Assembly (NCBI GenBank): GCA_023053545.1
Contig: JAKZAN010000004.1
Coordinates: forward strand, 682,001-746,000
DNA from: Lepidurus packardi
Lineage: Eukaryota > Arthropoda > Branchiopoda > Notostraca > Triopsidae
Length of the DNA: 64,000 bases
Reading direction: 5' to 3'
Both the position numbers and the translations under genes were made by a program. Shown piece by piece: positions 43,620 to 55,478 of the stretch; positions within the stretch are counted from its first letter, which is position 1; each line of letters starts with the position of its first letter. A model generated the notes under the pieces. It searched no databases and had not been told where the DNA came from. It saw only the letters and a list, made by a program, of their open reading frames with translations.

Positions 43620-45598
43620 ACAATTTGGTTGTTTTTTTTGGTTGTCTTCGCTTCGTCTTCGAATTCGTTGACTGTGTATGTGACGATCACACGTAACGTA
43701 CTACGATGCCATGCGTACTTATACGACTACGTACTACGAGGCGATGTTCACGCGTACCGTAGGGTGCAGTTGTCACTCAAGCTCAAGTACAAACAAACAC
43801 TGAACACATGGATTGGACAAAAAAATGATTTTAGCTGGGTGAAATTAAACTATATATATTAAAAAAAAAAGCTCAGGCGTGAGCTAATGCTCGCTGCCGT
43901 TTCTGTACAAGTTTTCAGTCTTTTTTTTTTTTTGTTTTTTTGTCTTCGTTGTGACGTTCACACGTAGGGTGTTGTCTCAAGCAAAAACACTGACCAAATG
44001 GATTGGACCAAAAATAGTTTAGCTTCGCTTAGCAGGGTGAAATTAAACTATCTTTCAATAGAAAGCCAGATATAAAAATATCTGGCTTTCTATTCAGTCG
44101 AGCCTTGAGGTCCAGATCAAGATTACGAATCCCCAAGGCGCAAACGGCTTATTTCCACGATATCCAACGGTTTTCAAAACGATCACTCTCGTTTCCTTAT
44201 ACTGTAACTGTACCATGGGGTGACGACCAACCTCCCACCAAACCTTTTCCTAATCCTTAGATTTCAAATCCTTAGATCATAATCCTAATCCTTAGATTTT
44301 AGAATTCAATCACATACCACAACAAGTGTAAATTACCCAAAAATAAGAGAAAACATGTAAATTTACTAATTATTAGGCAATGAAACTTAGAATTTGTCGA
44401 AAATGCTGGCAAGTGAATAACGAATAGTAAAGGCAACGCATAGACATTTTTATACAAATACACAATGCAAACGTGAAACGAGTCAGAGAAGGAGAAAAAA
44501 AATAATTGGCTAAATGGCCGAGAAGCAATGGCCGAAAAGCCAGCTTGCAAGTGTTTCAACTTTTCCGTTTTGCAAAATCGAAGATAGCGTTTATAAATAT
44601 AGGAAAAATACCCATAGCTAGCTCAGATATTCTTCTTCCAGTATCAAATGTTCATTTGGTATATCGGGCTAAGAATATTTATTTTTAAAAAATCATCCGC
44701 CCTAGCTGACCAGCGCAACACGGCTGTTGAGCCTACAGCAATGGCCGAGAAGCCAGCTTTCAACTTTTTCAACTTTTCAGTTTAATAATTCAAAGATAGC
44801 AGTTATAAAATAGAGCTATCTACTAAGGGCCTTGGTAGATATAGCTCTGATTATTTGCTTCAATAATAAAGTGCTAGTTCGAAATCGCGAATTAATTATA
44901 TTTAAAACATTCTAACATTAACAGCCGTGTATAATAACGCACAGTACAGCTGCTGGGAAACCTCTCTCAATTTTGTATTTTCGTAAGAAATGTTTTGCTA
45001 AAAAAAACAATCAACTAAAACACTTACGCCTTAGAATATAAATGCAATAAGGCAGACCATTGTAAATTATACAATAGAAGTCGCTTTTTTATGCCCACCC
45101 CTGTGCTGCTTACCATTAACATTGATTAAGCGGCACTTGTTCGGCAACGTAGGAAAGGGAAGGATAAGCACCTGCAGGCAAAGTGGGCGAACAAGATGGC
45201 CGAACAAGCCCCACCTTCTGGGATATTGACTTCAGGACAAAATCAAGTGTGGTCTACAATTTTTTTTTTGCAAATCGGAGGTAAGAGATAAAATTCTGAA
45301 AAAAATTACTTTGGAACAAAGGAACGTGTCTAGTTATCCACAGTATAATCTGGTGATTTAATTTTTATTTAAACACTATACTTTTTACAAAAATGTCGTT
45401 TTAACTGTAAAATATATTGTACATTAACAGTTATTTCAGTGAAGAACATTTGTGACGGTTGCCTTGTTCAACATTCTACAAAATAGAAAAAGAACGGTTT
45501 AGTTACGTGAACGCATGGATTTGCAAAAATTAAAATTCTAAAAAACACCCGATTGCGAGCCGTAATGGACAAAAAGTGAAAGGTCGACCGGCCTCCCT
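43620..45598. other. Right inner part of the 14.5-kb element
   Basis: Contains two diverged tandem copies of a ~220-bp block (GGATTGGAC and GTGAAATTAAACTAT landmarks near 43812-43855 and 43998-44050), two copies of an ATGGCCGAGAAGC block (about 44512 and 44741), and hairpins at 44057-44094 and about 44812-44850. Frames here are short with no recognisable product. Confidence 0.55.
44057..44094. repeat. Perfect 17-bp hairpin with AAAA loop
   Basis: AATAGAAAGCCAGATAT, a 4-nt AAAA loop, then ATATCTGGCTTTCTATT. It could be a terminator-like or small-RNA-precursor structure; no T run or promoter supports a specific role. Confidence 0.9.
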
Positions 45599-45638
45599 AG
45601 TCCTACCTGTCATGTTTATACTAACTTGAATGTGTTCT

Positions 45639-46008
45639 GGTACTATTGGGTTATACCCCCTCGATTCCTAGTTTTCCTGTCCTAACATAACCAAACCTAC
45701 CCTAACCTAACTGAAACTAATCTAACCTACTAAACCTACCCTTACCTAACTAGACCTAACCTAATTTAACATATTTTAACAAAATTTAACGCATTTAACC
45801 CAGGCGCGCTTATGCAAACCATAGGGAAATCCATGTAAAAGCTAGGCCAGTTTGGTTAGGTCTAGTTAGGGTAGGTTAGTCAGGTCAGGTTAGGTTAGGC
45901 CTAGAATATGTTCAGGAATGTTTACTTGTCATTTTGGTGAAGTTTTTACAATTTTAGACCGATTAGGAAACGAGCAAATCGAGGGGGGTGGTATAACCCA
46001 ATAGTACC
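45639..46008. mobile_element. MITE with 8-bp target duplication and telomere-like arms
   Basis: Inverted termini start GGTACTATTGGGTTATACC on both sides and are flanked by TGTGTTCT at 45631-45638 and 46009-46016. Inside, the left half is CCTAA-rich and the right half TTAGG-rich, so the element can fold on itself. It is inserted in the hAT relic upstream of the transposase. Confidence 0.9.
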
Positions 46009-46099
46009 TGTGTTCTTTTGCATGTTCTGGCATCATGGTCTTGTAGCCTATTTCTTCTCTGACATTTCCTTTCCATTGCTAGTCTGGTCTGCCTGGGAA

Positions 46100-48596
46100 A
46101 TGTCCAGAAAATACAGAAAGGAATGGGAAGCCGACTTCCCATGGCTGAAGAAAAGCTCTGATGGCACCGAAAGTGTACTGCATTTTGTGCCGTTCTATCT
46201 TAAAAGTACACAAGAGCTCTTTAGAGCAACATCAGAAAACTGCCTCGCATATTGCAAGAGACACGACCAAGACGAGCAGTCAGAGGCAGTTAACATTCAA
46301 GCCAGTACCTTTAGTTAAAAAAGACGAAACTAAGAAAGCCGAAATAGGTACTTTTTCTTACCCCGACCATTTTTTCAGGATTTGTATGTCAAGCGGAAAT
46401 AACCAATATTAACCTTACCTTATACAAGCATGCATAGCCTACAGTCCCAGCCTCTCGTTTAAGCTACTACGTTCGTGTATTACCGCGGATTTTATAGCTA
46501 AACACGCCCAAATCTTACTTTACCTTTTCTAGTCAAATTTACCCTGCCTACCCGCTTCTTGGACCCCTTTTTTGGTTTTAGATCCTTCTATTCGGGTTGA
46601 TGATCAATTATTGCTTTACTGGTTTCATTAGGAAGTTTGAGATAGGTTCAAAAGAAAATGGGAGATTTCGTCTGCTAGAGAATATTCAAAGATTGCCATT
46701 AGGGCAGGACTCAGGATTTTGTTTTCGGGGGTGTTTTGTTCCCATTATAAAGTCTACATTATAAAATAAGAATTTCAGGGGGGGATTGAACCCCTATATC
46801 CCCTCCCTGTACGGTGGTGATTGGCTTTGCTGTAAATGTAATTTTATTAGGTTACACTATAAAAGTATAAATTAGATTAAAACCAGTGGGTTCTACTTAG
46901 ATGGGTAACAGAATTTCACAAATCTGAAAACGTTTGGAAACCCTAAAAAAATTGGTCGGGGTATAATCGAAGGAACTCAAACAGAACTGGCGTTGAACAT
47001 GTGTTGCCACTCCCCAATTGTAACTATGGATCATCTTGGTGAAATTGTGTCTCGCAATGGGAAAGGAAGCTTGTGGGAAGGCTTGAGGATGCACAGGACC
47101 AAATGCTCCCAGATAATCAAGAACGTGATCGCAAGAGCTCTTGAAGAAGGAGTCGCCCAAGAGCTGAAAAACAAGAAGTTTGCGGTCCTCATCGATGAAT
47201 CGACAGACATAACTACAGCTAAACATCTATGTATATGTGTGCGATATTTCTCAGAGTTAGAGAATAACATCATATATGATTATTTGGGGCTGATTCCTGT
47301 GGTATCAACCACGGGCGAAGATCTCTTTCTCGCCTTGAAAGAGAAACTAGAATCTGTTGGGATTTCTTTCTCGAATTGCATTGGGTATAGCTCCGATGGC
47401 GCAGCGAACGTTATTGGAGCTCACAATTCAGTTTGGTCTCGTGTTAAGGCCGAAACCCAACATTGCGTCCAACTTAAATGTATTTGCCATTCTCTCAACC
47501 TCGTTGTGCAGCATGCGTTTGAGGCTATGCCATCCAGCATTGGATTTTTATTGACAGAAATTCCTTCCTTCTTCTCGAAGAGTCAGATAAGACGTGAGGA
47601 TTTCCTTAGTTTGTTTGAAAGAATGGACCTAAGTAGTGACAGACAAGGTACCCCACTCCTTTTCAGAAGTACTCTGTTACTCCCTGGTTAGTGCGAGGCA
47701 AAGTCTTGTACAACCTGCTGGTAAACTGGCAGGAGTTGAAGGCCTACTTTAGCCAAATGGAACTCAAAGCTCCGGCTAGTGTGAGATACAAGGTTTCGTC
47801 GATCAGCAGTATGCTGAAAGACGACTCCGTGTACCTCCTGATTGTGTTTCTGACGCCTATCGTGAGGGAATTTGAGCAAATTAACGCACTATTCCAAAGT
47901 GCCAGTGTGGATCCCGAAAAGCTTATTCCTGGGCTCTCTCTCCACCGCAAAAGTGTGAAGGATAGAGTTTTTGACGTCAGAGGGTATCAAAAACCTCTTT
48001 CCCGTGTAGATTTCGGAGCCAAATTTTCTTTTGAATGTGGAGCGTTTATCCAAAATCAATCTTGCGGCACTAAAGAGGGTGCTGAAAAAATTGTTGAGAC
48101 TGTCCAAGGGAGATGTTTCAAGTTTCTCTTGGAACTTATTTCTCAAATGGAGTCTTGTCTTCCGGAAAATACGGAAATATTTCGTGGATTGTCGTATCTG
48201 TCGCCAAGTCGAGTCCTTTCTCAAGTGGACAAGGTAAATTTTGGTGAGCTACCTCTGAGACACCTAATGGGAACAAATGCCCAGTTAATAGAAGACCAGT
48301 ACAGAAAAGTCAGCCTTATCATCTGGACTGACACGGATCTTTTTAAAAATTCAACCATTTCCGAAGACGCAGTCAAGTTCTAGGCCTCAGTCAGAAGCTA
48401 TCAGAATGTACAAGGAAGTTTTGCATTTAGGGAGTTAGCTGACTATTGCTTGGCCTGCTTATCTCTGCCCATATCTAATGCTTTCGTAGAGAGAGTATTT
48501 TCTGAAGTCACCTACGTGAAGAGTAAACTTCGTAATAGAATGCAGATAAAAATGCTCGACTCAGTTGTTAAGAGTGAAATCGTACCTTTCAAGTAG
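46100..48596 (+). pseudogene. Decayed hAT transposase
   Basis: The N-terminal part reads MSRKYRKEWEADFPWLKKS, then jumps frame near 46170 into a C2HC-like finger (YCILCRSILK...HQKTASH). A likely intron runs from the GTACTT at about 46346 to the CAG just before 46980. The catalytic region follows (VLIDESTDITTAKHLCICV, GYSSDGAANVIG, CHSLNLVVQHAFE). A second frameshift lies near 47660, before LVRGKVLYNLLVNWQELKA, and an in-frame TAG at 48381 precedes the C-terminal dimerisation motif (SLPISNAFVERVFSE). At least three lesions, so not functional. It resembles hAT/DUF4371-type transposases. Confidence 0.85.
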
Positions 48597-48599
48597 AGG

Positions 48600-49050
48600 T
48601 TTATGTTGCAAGGAATACACTGTGTCGGCTGGAATGGTTCAGCAATTTACCAGCAAAATGTACTTTGAGAATATTGATGGTGAAACTGAAGATCTTCAAG
48701 ATCTCTCAATTTTGTTACATTTTGATTAGTGATCTGTTTAATCCATGCAGTACGCAGTTTCCGTATTTGTTGCATCATTTGTATCGTTTTCTTCTGCGTG
48801 TAAATGCATGATTGTATGTTTTTTGCTCTGCACGTGTTTCCAACTTTCGTTAAACATGAAAAGCACTCGCATGTAATCTTATTAATTGAATCTCTTTCAC
48901 GTGCAATTTCATTTGCGATGTATTAATGCCAAAGGAAGTTCCTATGGGTTTCAATTCCCCAAAAAATAGGGATCTCGTTTTCATAATAAAATGATTTAAT
49001 CGGATGTTTAACATTCTTTTGGAGAGCTTGTGTTTCATGACTCGTACAAT
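48600..49050. other. hAT relic 3' region
   Basis: AT-rich non-coding sequence between the transposase remains and the TA-microsatellite hairpin. No gene seen. Confidence 0.5.
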
Positions 49051-49054
49051 TTTA

Positions 49055-49278
<224 letters not shown>

Positions 49279-49610
49279 ATGGTTTATTTTTGGTTTGTTT
49301 TGTAGGTTACTTTGGTTTGCTGACTAAAAAAAAATCTGGCAACCCTGCTCCCCCTTGTCTCAGTTTCCTTGCGACTACCGAAGCTTGCAGTGCCCTTAGC
49401 ACATGTTCTTTACTAGTAATTTTGTTCGTCCTGGGAAACTGTTCTCGGCTTTGCTGCAACAGCATCCTTTGTGTATTCTGGCGTTTTTCTATTTGTTGCA
49501 TCGAATATGTTATTTTCTTATTTATTTTTGTATTCAGTCGTTTTTATATACTTTTGCTTAATTTTCACCCCTTTTTATATTTTATCTTCCGCTGTAGCTT
49601 GTCAGAGTCT

Positions 49611-50433
49611 GGCGTCCGAACACATTGAAAATTTTAGGGCATGTTCCTTCCCGGAGCTTCCTTCTCAGCCTTGTCCTCACTGAAAAAGTGTGTAGGCATT
49701 TTGTGTCTCTAAGAGCCTAAGGCCTCCGGACACATGGACATTTTTGCGCAAGTTCCTTTCCGGTCTCGTTCTCACTGAAAGTCCGTTGTCTAAGCGCTGT
49801 CAGACATAGGGTAAAGAGGGAATACATAGAGGGAACATGCAACCCCTTCCTTCTGAGCCTTTTGTTATCACATTTCGAAGCTGCAGTCTAGTTCCCCGAG
49901 AAGAACAGGATTGGTCAAACATGCTTGACCAATGCCTTTGCCCATGGCGGGAAAAGATGAGGTTCAAACGTAAATCGATAGCATATGGATATATCGATTC
50001 CCTAGCGGTATGTACTTGAGTGAGTTCTGTATTGCTTTAAGGTCTAGATAGCACTGCCCGACCTGAGCTGAACCCCAACCCTGTAAAGCCGGGTGGCAGT
50101 CTACAATTCTGCAGAAAGTAACTCGGGAAGCGCAGAAAGTGCACGTAAGTGTCACTTTCTGCCACTCAGACAGGGACAGTAAATGGTAGAAAGTATGTAG
50201 AAAGTAAAGTAGAATTACTTTCTGCCACTTATCGTCACTTTCTGAGTGGCAGAAAGTAACTCTAGTTTACTTTCTTTCTGCCACTTTCTGCATACTTATG
50301 TGCACTTATCACACTTATGTGTACTTCCAGGACTTTCTGTAATTTCTGAGTTTTGTCTTCCCGGGGGTTAATTCCATAGGAAGGAAGGTCCGGGAAGGGA
50401 CTTGACATAAAATTTCCAATGTGTACGGGCGCC
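49611..50433. mobile_element. MITE, possibly PIF/Harbinger-like
   Basis: Left end GGCGTCCGAACACATTGAAA and inverted right end GGCGCCCGTACACATTGGAA match over ~50 bp, including TTCCTTCCCGGA versus CCCTTCCCGGA. A third terminal-like copy (CCTCCGGACACATGGACATT) starts about 49709 in the left orientation. The interior includes the CAGAAAGT palindrome cluster (50110-50345). No transposase; the Harbinger assignment rests only on the look of the ends. Confidence 0.7.
50110..50345. repeat. Cluster of CAGAAAGT / ACTTTCTG palindromic repeats
   Basis: More than ten copies of CAGAAAGT, GGTAGAAAGT or the inverse ACTTTCTG(CCACT), in both orientations within about 230 bp, able to form several alternative stems. 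It lies inside the MITE 49611-50433. Confidence 0.85.
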
Positions 50434-50730
50434 TTAATCCCTTAGTCAAGGGAACGCTCTCTTAATCTTAATCCCTTAGTCAAAGGCATTTCAAGTGAAA
50501 ACGCATGTCACATTAGTATAAGATTATGTACCCGGATCCTCATTAGAACCGTTTATTCAACTGCCTCATAGCAGCCACGATTTCCAAAAGCTAGATCCTT
50601 TTGTATAGTACAGTATTTGGGAAAGGGTATTATGTTACTTTGCACATTATATGCTGTTTGAAGAAACAAGAAAGCTTTCCTCGATGCTATAGCATTAATC
50701 CACGTGGTTGGTTAATATAGTACACTATAA

Positions 50731-51645
50731 ATGGTTGAGAGTTACTTATACAATATGTTAAAGCAGGAAACAGCGTACTTTCCCGTAAGAAAAATGTCCC
50801 CTGCAAGGAAGTGGACCATGGAGCAAGAAACAAGTTTAATAGAACTTTTTGAGGCTCGATCACTTCTTTGGGATTATTGCAGTGCCGACCACAAGAATAG
50901 ATCCTTTCGTGCCAATGCCCTATTAGAAATTTGCCACGTACTCAATGACAGTCTGAGCGAACTAGATTCCAAATTTACTCCCAGTGAAGTTACCTTGAAA
51001 TTCAATTCGATGAAAAGTTATTTCTCATATCTATGCCGAATGCATAAAGTAACAAGTACCTCCGGTACACGTAAAGATTACCGTGGGTTTTAGTTATGTA
51101 ATAACATGTATCTTCGTAGGATCTAGTGGAATTTCAGACATTTCGTGGGTGCACTTTAGATCATTCCTGTTTCTATTGAATAAAGCTGCACCACGAGCAA
51201 ATGTATCCACCCCAGATATTTCGACAGAAGTAATAAAAACATGTCTCTTTCCCTTATTAAAGCTATTTACGACTAGATCGATGAGCAGTCAGAAGGAGAT
51301 GACCAGGATTCCGAGGCCGACTTCGAAACTGACACCAATTCGCAAGAAGCCTCGGAAATTATAGCAGCTTCTTCTGCTGCAACTCGAAGAAGTCAAGTTT
51401 CTGTTTCTTCGAAAGCAAGGAAAACAAAACGGCCATTCACACCTCATAATTGTAATGGACGCGTCAAACAAGTCCGCACTTTCCTTAACAAACCAGAAAA
51501 GGATGGTGACGAAGACGATGCTTTTGGCTCCATGATAGCCTCGCGCCTTCGAAACTTACCACCGGACGAAAGGGACCGCATGAAGCTGGACTTGACACAA
51601 GTGCTTTTCAGACCCGCAGTTAATCAATTTTCCACTTACTCCTAA
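50731..51645 (+). CDS. MADF-BESS domain DNA-binding protein
   Basis: Three exons: 50731-51082, 51120-51229, 51277-51645; 831 nt, 276 aa. The N-terminal MADF (SANT/Myb-like) domain reads LIELFEARSLLWDYCSAD, RANALLEICHVLND and continues after the first intron as SWVHFRSFLFL. A Ser/Glu/Asp-rich linker follows, and a C-terminal BESS motif (FGSMIASRLRNLPPDERDR) serves protein-protein contacts. MADF-BESS proteins are Adf-1-like transcription regulators, expanded in arthropods. Introns are very short (37 and 47 bp), but both have GT/AG ends and restore frame and domain continuity. The start may instead be the Met of MSPARKWTMEQ a little downstream. Confidence 0.8.
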
Positions 51646-52668
51646 AATGGACCGAACTAGTAATTCTTTTGTCTGTGGGTCCAATTATTAAAACTTTCAA
51701 TTATTTCCTTTTAGTTTGACTCGGCAAGAGAATCGCTCTTTGCCGTCTTTGAACTTGTTTTTTTTGTAAATACACAATATTGGATGTAAGAATACATGCA
51801 ATTATCTTGCCACGGAACAATTCCGAATACTGATTTTTCTAAGCTCTCGTCACAAAACGTAATAAATATTCAAATTTATTTGAATACTGATTGTATAAGA
51901 AGTCAAGGGTATTCAAGAGTATTTAAAAAGTATTCAACGTTATTTGAATACTTGAGATTTTGAACTGTAACTAGTTGATAATGTCAAACTTGTACAGAAC
52001 AGAACCGTTAAATATGCAATAGCAAGAAAAACACGTTACTTAAATCCAACAAAATGTACATTTAATTATTTACTTGCTTTGATTTAACATCCGTTTACCT
52101 AAATTAAACGCAAGTACGAATAACAATATATATGGAGAGGTGAAGAGTTCGTGGGAAAAAACACACAAGAAATAACATTGTATTTAAATGCTTTGATTGA
52201 GGATGAGGCTTTTTTAACCGCCAAACAAATAGAGACTGGTAAAAGCGATGTCTGCTGCGTAGTTTGACCGACGATAAGTTTTCCCCCGATACACGACACA
52301 GTTGTACTAAACAGTACAAAGTGTCGAAGTGAGATTCCTAAACTAAAAAAAATGACAGAAGATTCGGATGAAAGCGAGTAGTTTGACAAGAAACTGATAA
52401 AAAAGGACGGAATTTAATGAGGTTAAGGAAACAAAGATCGAAGAGAGTTCACAACTAACTGTAATTCTCAAAACCCAAAAATTCGCATTCTTTTATTTCT
52501 TTGATAAAAAGGTGAAACCTTTTGAAGATTTTTTAAAACGAAGCGATGTTCACGAGAAATGCTGGAGTTCTGTGTCTGATCTTCTTGGGTACAACATAAT
52601 GCATGGATCCTTTCATTATTGTATAGGTTTCAGATCTACTCCTCAGGTGCGCCAACAATGAACAAGGC
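51646..52668. other. No gene seen
   Basis: AT-rich sequence downstream of the MADF-BESS gene, with AATAAATATT near 51860 as possible 3' processing context. Short frames on either strand have no recognisable content. Confidence 0.5.
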
Positions 52669-52984
52669 ATGAACACGCCTAGTGTTTTCTTCCTGCTCGT
52701 GGCGGCCGTAATGGTTCATTCTTGGTATGATGGTGATAACGGCCTGGTCAGTTGTGAAAATAAATGCGACCTCCACGCGCCAAAGTACGAGCCTTTTCAC
52801 TGCGTGCCTGGCACTGTGTGTTGTCAAACAACGTGGAGCATGTATCGCCAATACCCGTTTCGAGTTCTTCACCCACCGCGACGGGAAATGCATCTTGAAG
52901 AGTGGATGCCGTCGAGACTCAAGCCTAGCTGTTACACTCTATTTTGTTGTTGGACTGTTTTTTAGTCAAAACTGTGCCATCTAA
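52669..52984 (+). pseudogene. Frameshifted secreted Cys-rich (Kunitz-like?) peptide
   Basis: MNTPSVFFLLVAAVMVHSW looks like a signal peptide, followed by CENKCDLHAP and FHCVPGTVCCQ. The plausible continuation is in the +1 frame: RGACIANTRFEFFTHRDGKC then ILKSGC, which recalls the second half of a Kunitz/BPTI-type inhibitor. A one-base shift near 52830 or an unseen intron would be needed to join them. Low confidence on family. Confidence 0.4.
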
Positions 52985-53039
52985 CGGGCACATTATCGAG
53001 TATTTCTGACCATTTAATATTTCTTTTTTTTTTTTTTTT

Positions 53040-53513
53040 TAAAGATTATTATTGTTCTGATAACAAGCTTTCTATTGATCTTATTTTTGGTAAAAAAAAA
53101 AAAATAATGTTACGTCAATATTTTGGTAGTCGTTTTCTTAACGTAGTTTCCCTTTTTGTTCCCCCCGTACCCTTGGTTTCTGGGCTAGTGAAAGTCACTT
53201 CCCCGAAACTAAGGGGACTACGTTGATTTCGTCTGTTTGGGGAGGACATAAAAGGATGATAGAAAGGATGATAGAAAGAAAGGTGAAAGGGGGAGAAGAG
53301 CGGCGACAGGGAAACTGGAGTGAAGAAGCTACAGAACGAGTGAAGATTGTATGCCAGTAGCGAATACAGATTCTGTTAGCGACCTCAACCTTAGTCTCTA
53401 TGTTTCCTAGCAAGATCAGGGCCCCGTGAAAGACCACGTCATTGCAAAATCCAACTAGCTGTTAGTTAGTGACGTGACAATAGAATAAAGAAATAATAAT
53501 TACACCACTTCTA
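53040..53513. other. No gene seen
   Basis: Poly-T and poly-A tracts, then GC-richer sequence of unknown origin, possibly the 3' side of the LINE relic next to it. Confidence 0.4.
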
Positions 53514-53849
53514 TTAGTCTAGTATCTTTAAGGAGTCTACTAGACAGTTTCTTAACTTATATTGTCGTTCTAGTTCAATTTCTCCTAATACATTTTTCAT
53601 GTTAAAGGTTACTCCGATCTGTTCTACTCTCCTCCATTTTTCTCTTTCGTATCCGTATGATGGGCAATACAACAACCTGTGTTCCACTGTGTCTGTTTGT
53701 TCCCTACAGTTTTCACATATATCTGTGTCTTTAAGCTTAAATCTCTTCATCCACCAACCCACCTGTGCATGTTTGCTTCTTATTTTTAAGAGCGCTATGG
53801 TTACTCTTCTATTCGGGTGTTCTAGCCATGGTTGCGGTTTGAGAGACAT
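53514..53849 (-). pseudogene. LINE ORF2 C-terminal fragment
   Basis: 111 residues on the minus strand containing CENCREQTDTVEHRLLYCPS, the Cys-x2-Cys...His...Cys zinc-binding motif found after the reverse transcriptase/RNase H part of many R1/jockey-type LINEs. No reverse transcriptase lies upstream in frame, so it is the 3' tail of a truncated element. Confidence 0.75.
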
Positions 53850-55456
53850 GGCCGCTTATGGACAGCACGTAAAAACGAGAAGGCGGTTGGCCAGTTTCTA
53901 CGGATCGATTTACGTAACCACCAAAACATTTTCCACGGACACACTTATTTTTACTCCGAATCAAAATATGCGCAATACCAAGGATCACAACGATTGCTTT
54001 AAGTTCATTTTCGGTTATTTTTTGCCACGAAAATGTTAATTACTTAGTTCCCGCCTAGCCTCCTAGCTGGTGACCAATAGTCATGTTGGGGTCTCAACTG
54101 GTTTATGGTCTATGACTATAGACCACCAATCTGAAAGCACATTTACAGACCTTCAATGGTGTTTTATTTATTTTCAACACCACAACCTTTCCTTTTGCTT
54201 TTCTATAAGGTGTCGCCACCTACATTGTCCGTTTGGCATCTGCTGTCGCTTCTTTTGCCTTCTTGTAGCTCGGTTTTAGAGTTTTGACTTCGTCTGATTC
54301 TGAGGAAGAACTTCTAGCTTCTACCTAACAATTACAACACGGTAAGTTTTCTAATCTACTAATATAGTATAACATTACCTTGTGTTTACGAGTCATATTT
54401 AGAGACTAACGGAGTGGACTCTTCTGTAGGAAAGAAACGGCAACCAGTTTTCCCGCGAACGTCACAAGCAGCGTGGAGATGAAAACCATAACAAGCGTAG
54501 TCGGTGCTGACATCTGTCAGAATAAATTGTGTTTTTAGCTCACATGTGCTTCCTGTGTTTTAAATCGCTAAAAGTAGAACAATCGTTTTGTGAGAATTAA
54601 AGACAAATTCCTATTAAACTCTAGAAAGAACTTTTTAATATCTTTCGGTGTGATTCTTATTTTAAAACTAGTTTGTGGCCTTTACATTTTTAATTTCTCT
54701 GATTCGTAAATTCTGTAGATTGTTCCGATGCACGTTTCGATGAACGTAGTGATCATTTTTACTTTTGAAACACAAATTATATTAGTATAGACAACGAAAG
54801 ACTACCCAACTTTAATTCTCATGCATGCTGGTCTGAGCAAAGCTTGTGTCACAAATTTTTTTCTCAGTCTAAAGAGTATGTGCAGGTACTAAAGAACATA
54901 GGATGGATATATTCACTAACTGTATCCATCGTACCCCCAAATATCAATTCCTAATCTACCAGAAAAAGGGTTCGAGAAAAGAACAAAACATTTCGAAAAT
55001 GGAGGATTGGAGGCCTTTCTCTCGAGTTCTCTAGGGAGTATTGACTGCCGTAAAGTCCGATCTGGATTTCTTCTTGTAAACCATCGCGACCTTCCCGGAA
55101 CTGCACTGGGAGGTTTGCGAATGAACCCTCTTATATTCCAGCCTTTACCTGAATCTACTCTTGGCTTGAGAAAGTCTGTCCAAAACCTTTACATTGGAAG
55201 ACACCCTTGTTATCCTACTGTGTAAACCTATATTCTGTGTTCCTAACTATGAAGATTGTATCTAAGAACAGATCACCTAGATAATGTCACTGATTAAAAC
55301 GATTAATCCATCATTATTCTAAATATCACCATCAATTTCTATACTAATTTGTAATCGAATAGCTTGGCTTAAGAGTTTTCGTTTGCATATAAATCAATCA
55401 ATGCCTGCAGTTGTTTTGCGTTGTAATATGTATTAATAAATAAATAAATCCTCTAT
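53850..55456. other. No supported gene
   Basis: Short frames only. One (55007-55225) ends with NLYIGRHPCYPTV and may be an exon or relic of something, but I do not recognise it. Poly(A)-like AATAAATAAATAAAT occurs at 55434-55448. Confidence 0.45.
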
Positions 55457-55478
55457 CTAGGGGATATTTTTTGACAAC

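Larger units (their letters stand above)
31096..45599. mobile_element. 14.5-kb TIR element of unknown superfamily
   Basis: Perfect 16-bp terminal inverted repeats TAGGGAGGCCGGTCGA, flanked by GTCCTAC at 31089-31095 and 45600-45606 (7-bp target duplication). The repeats do not extend further. Contents: a truncated LINE (32105-34915), a strong hairpin (35017-35094), a proline-rich coding region (35564-36170), a 92-bp satellite (37023-42400), an unrecognised 283-aa gene on the minus strand (42617-43468) and a near-perfect hairpin (44057-44094). No transposase, integrase, recombinase or helicase was recognised, so it may be non-autonomous or encode a novel mover. Confidence 0.75.

Noticed and set aside
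55007-55225. 72-aa frame ending with GRHPCYPTV
   Set aside because: It looks protein-like at the end, but I could not assign it to a family or find linked exons.
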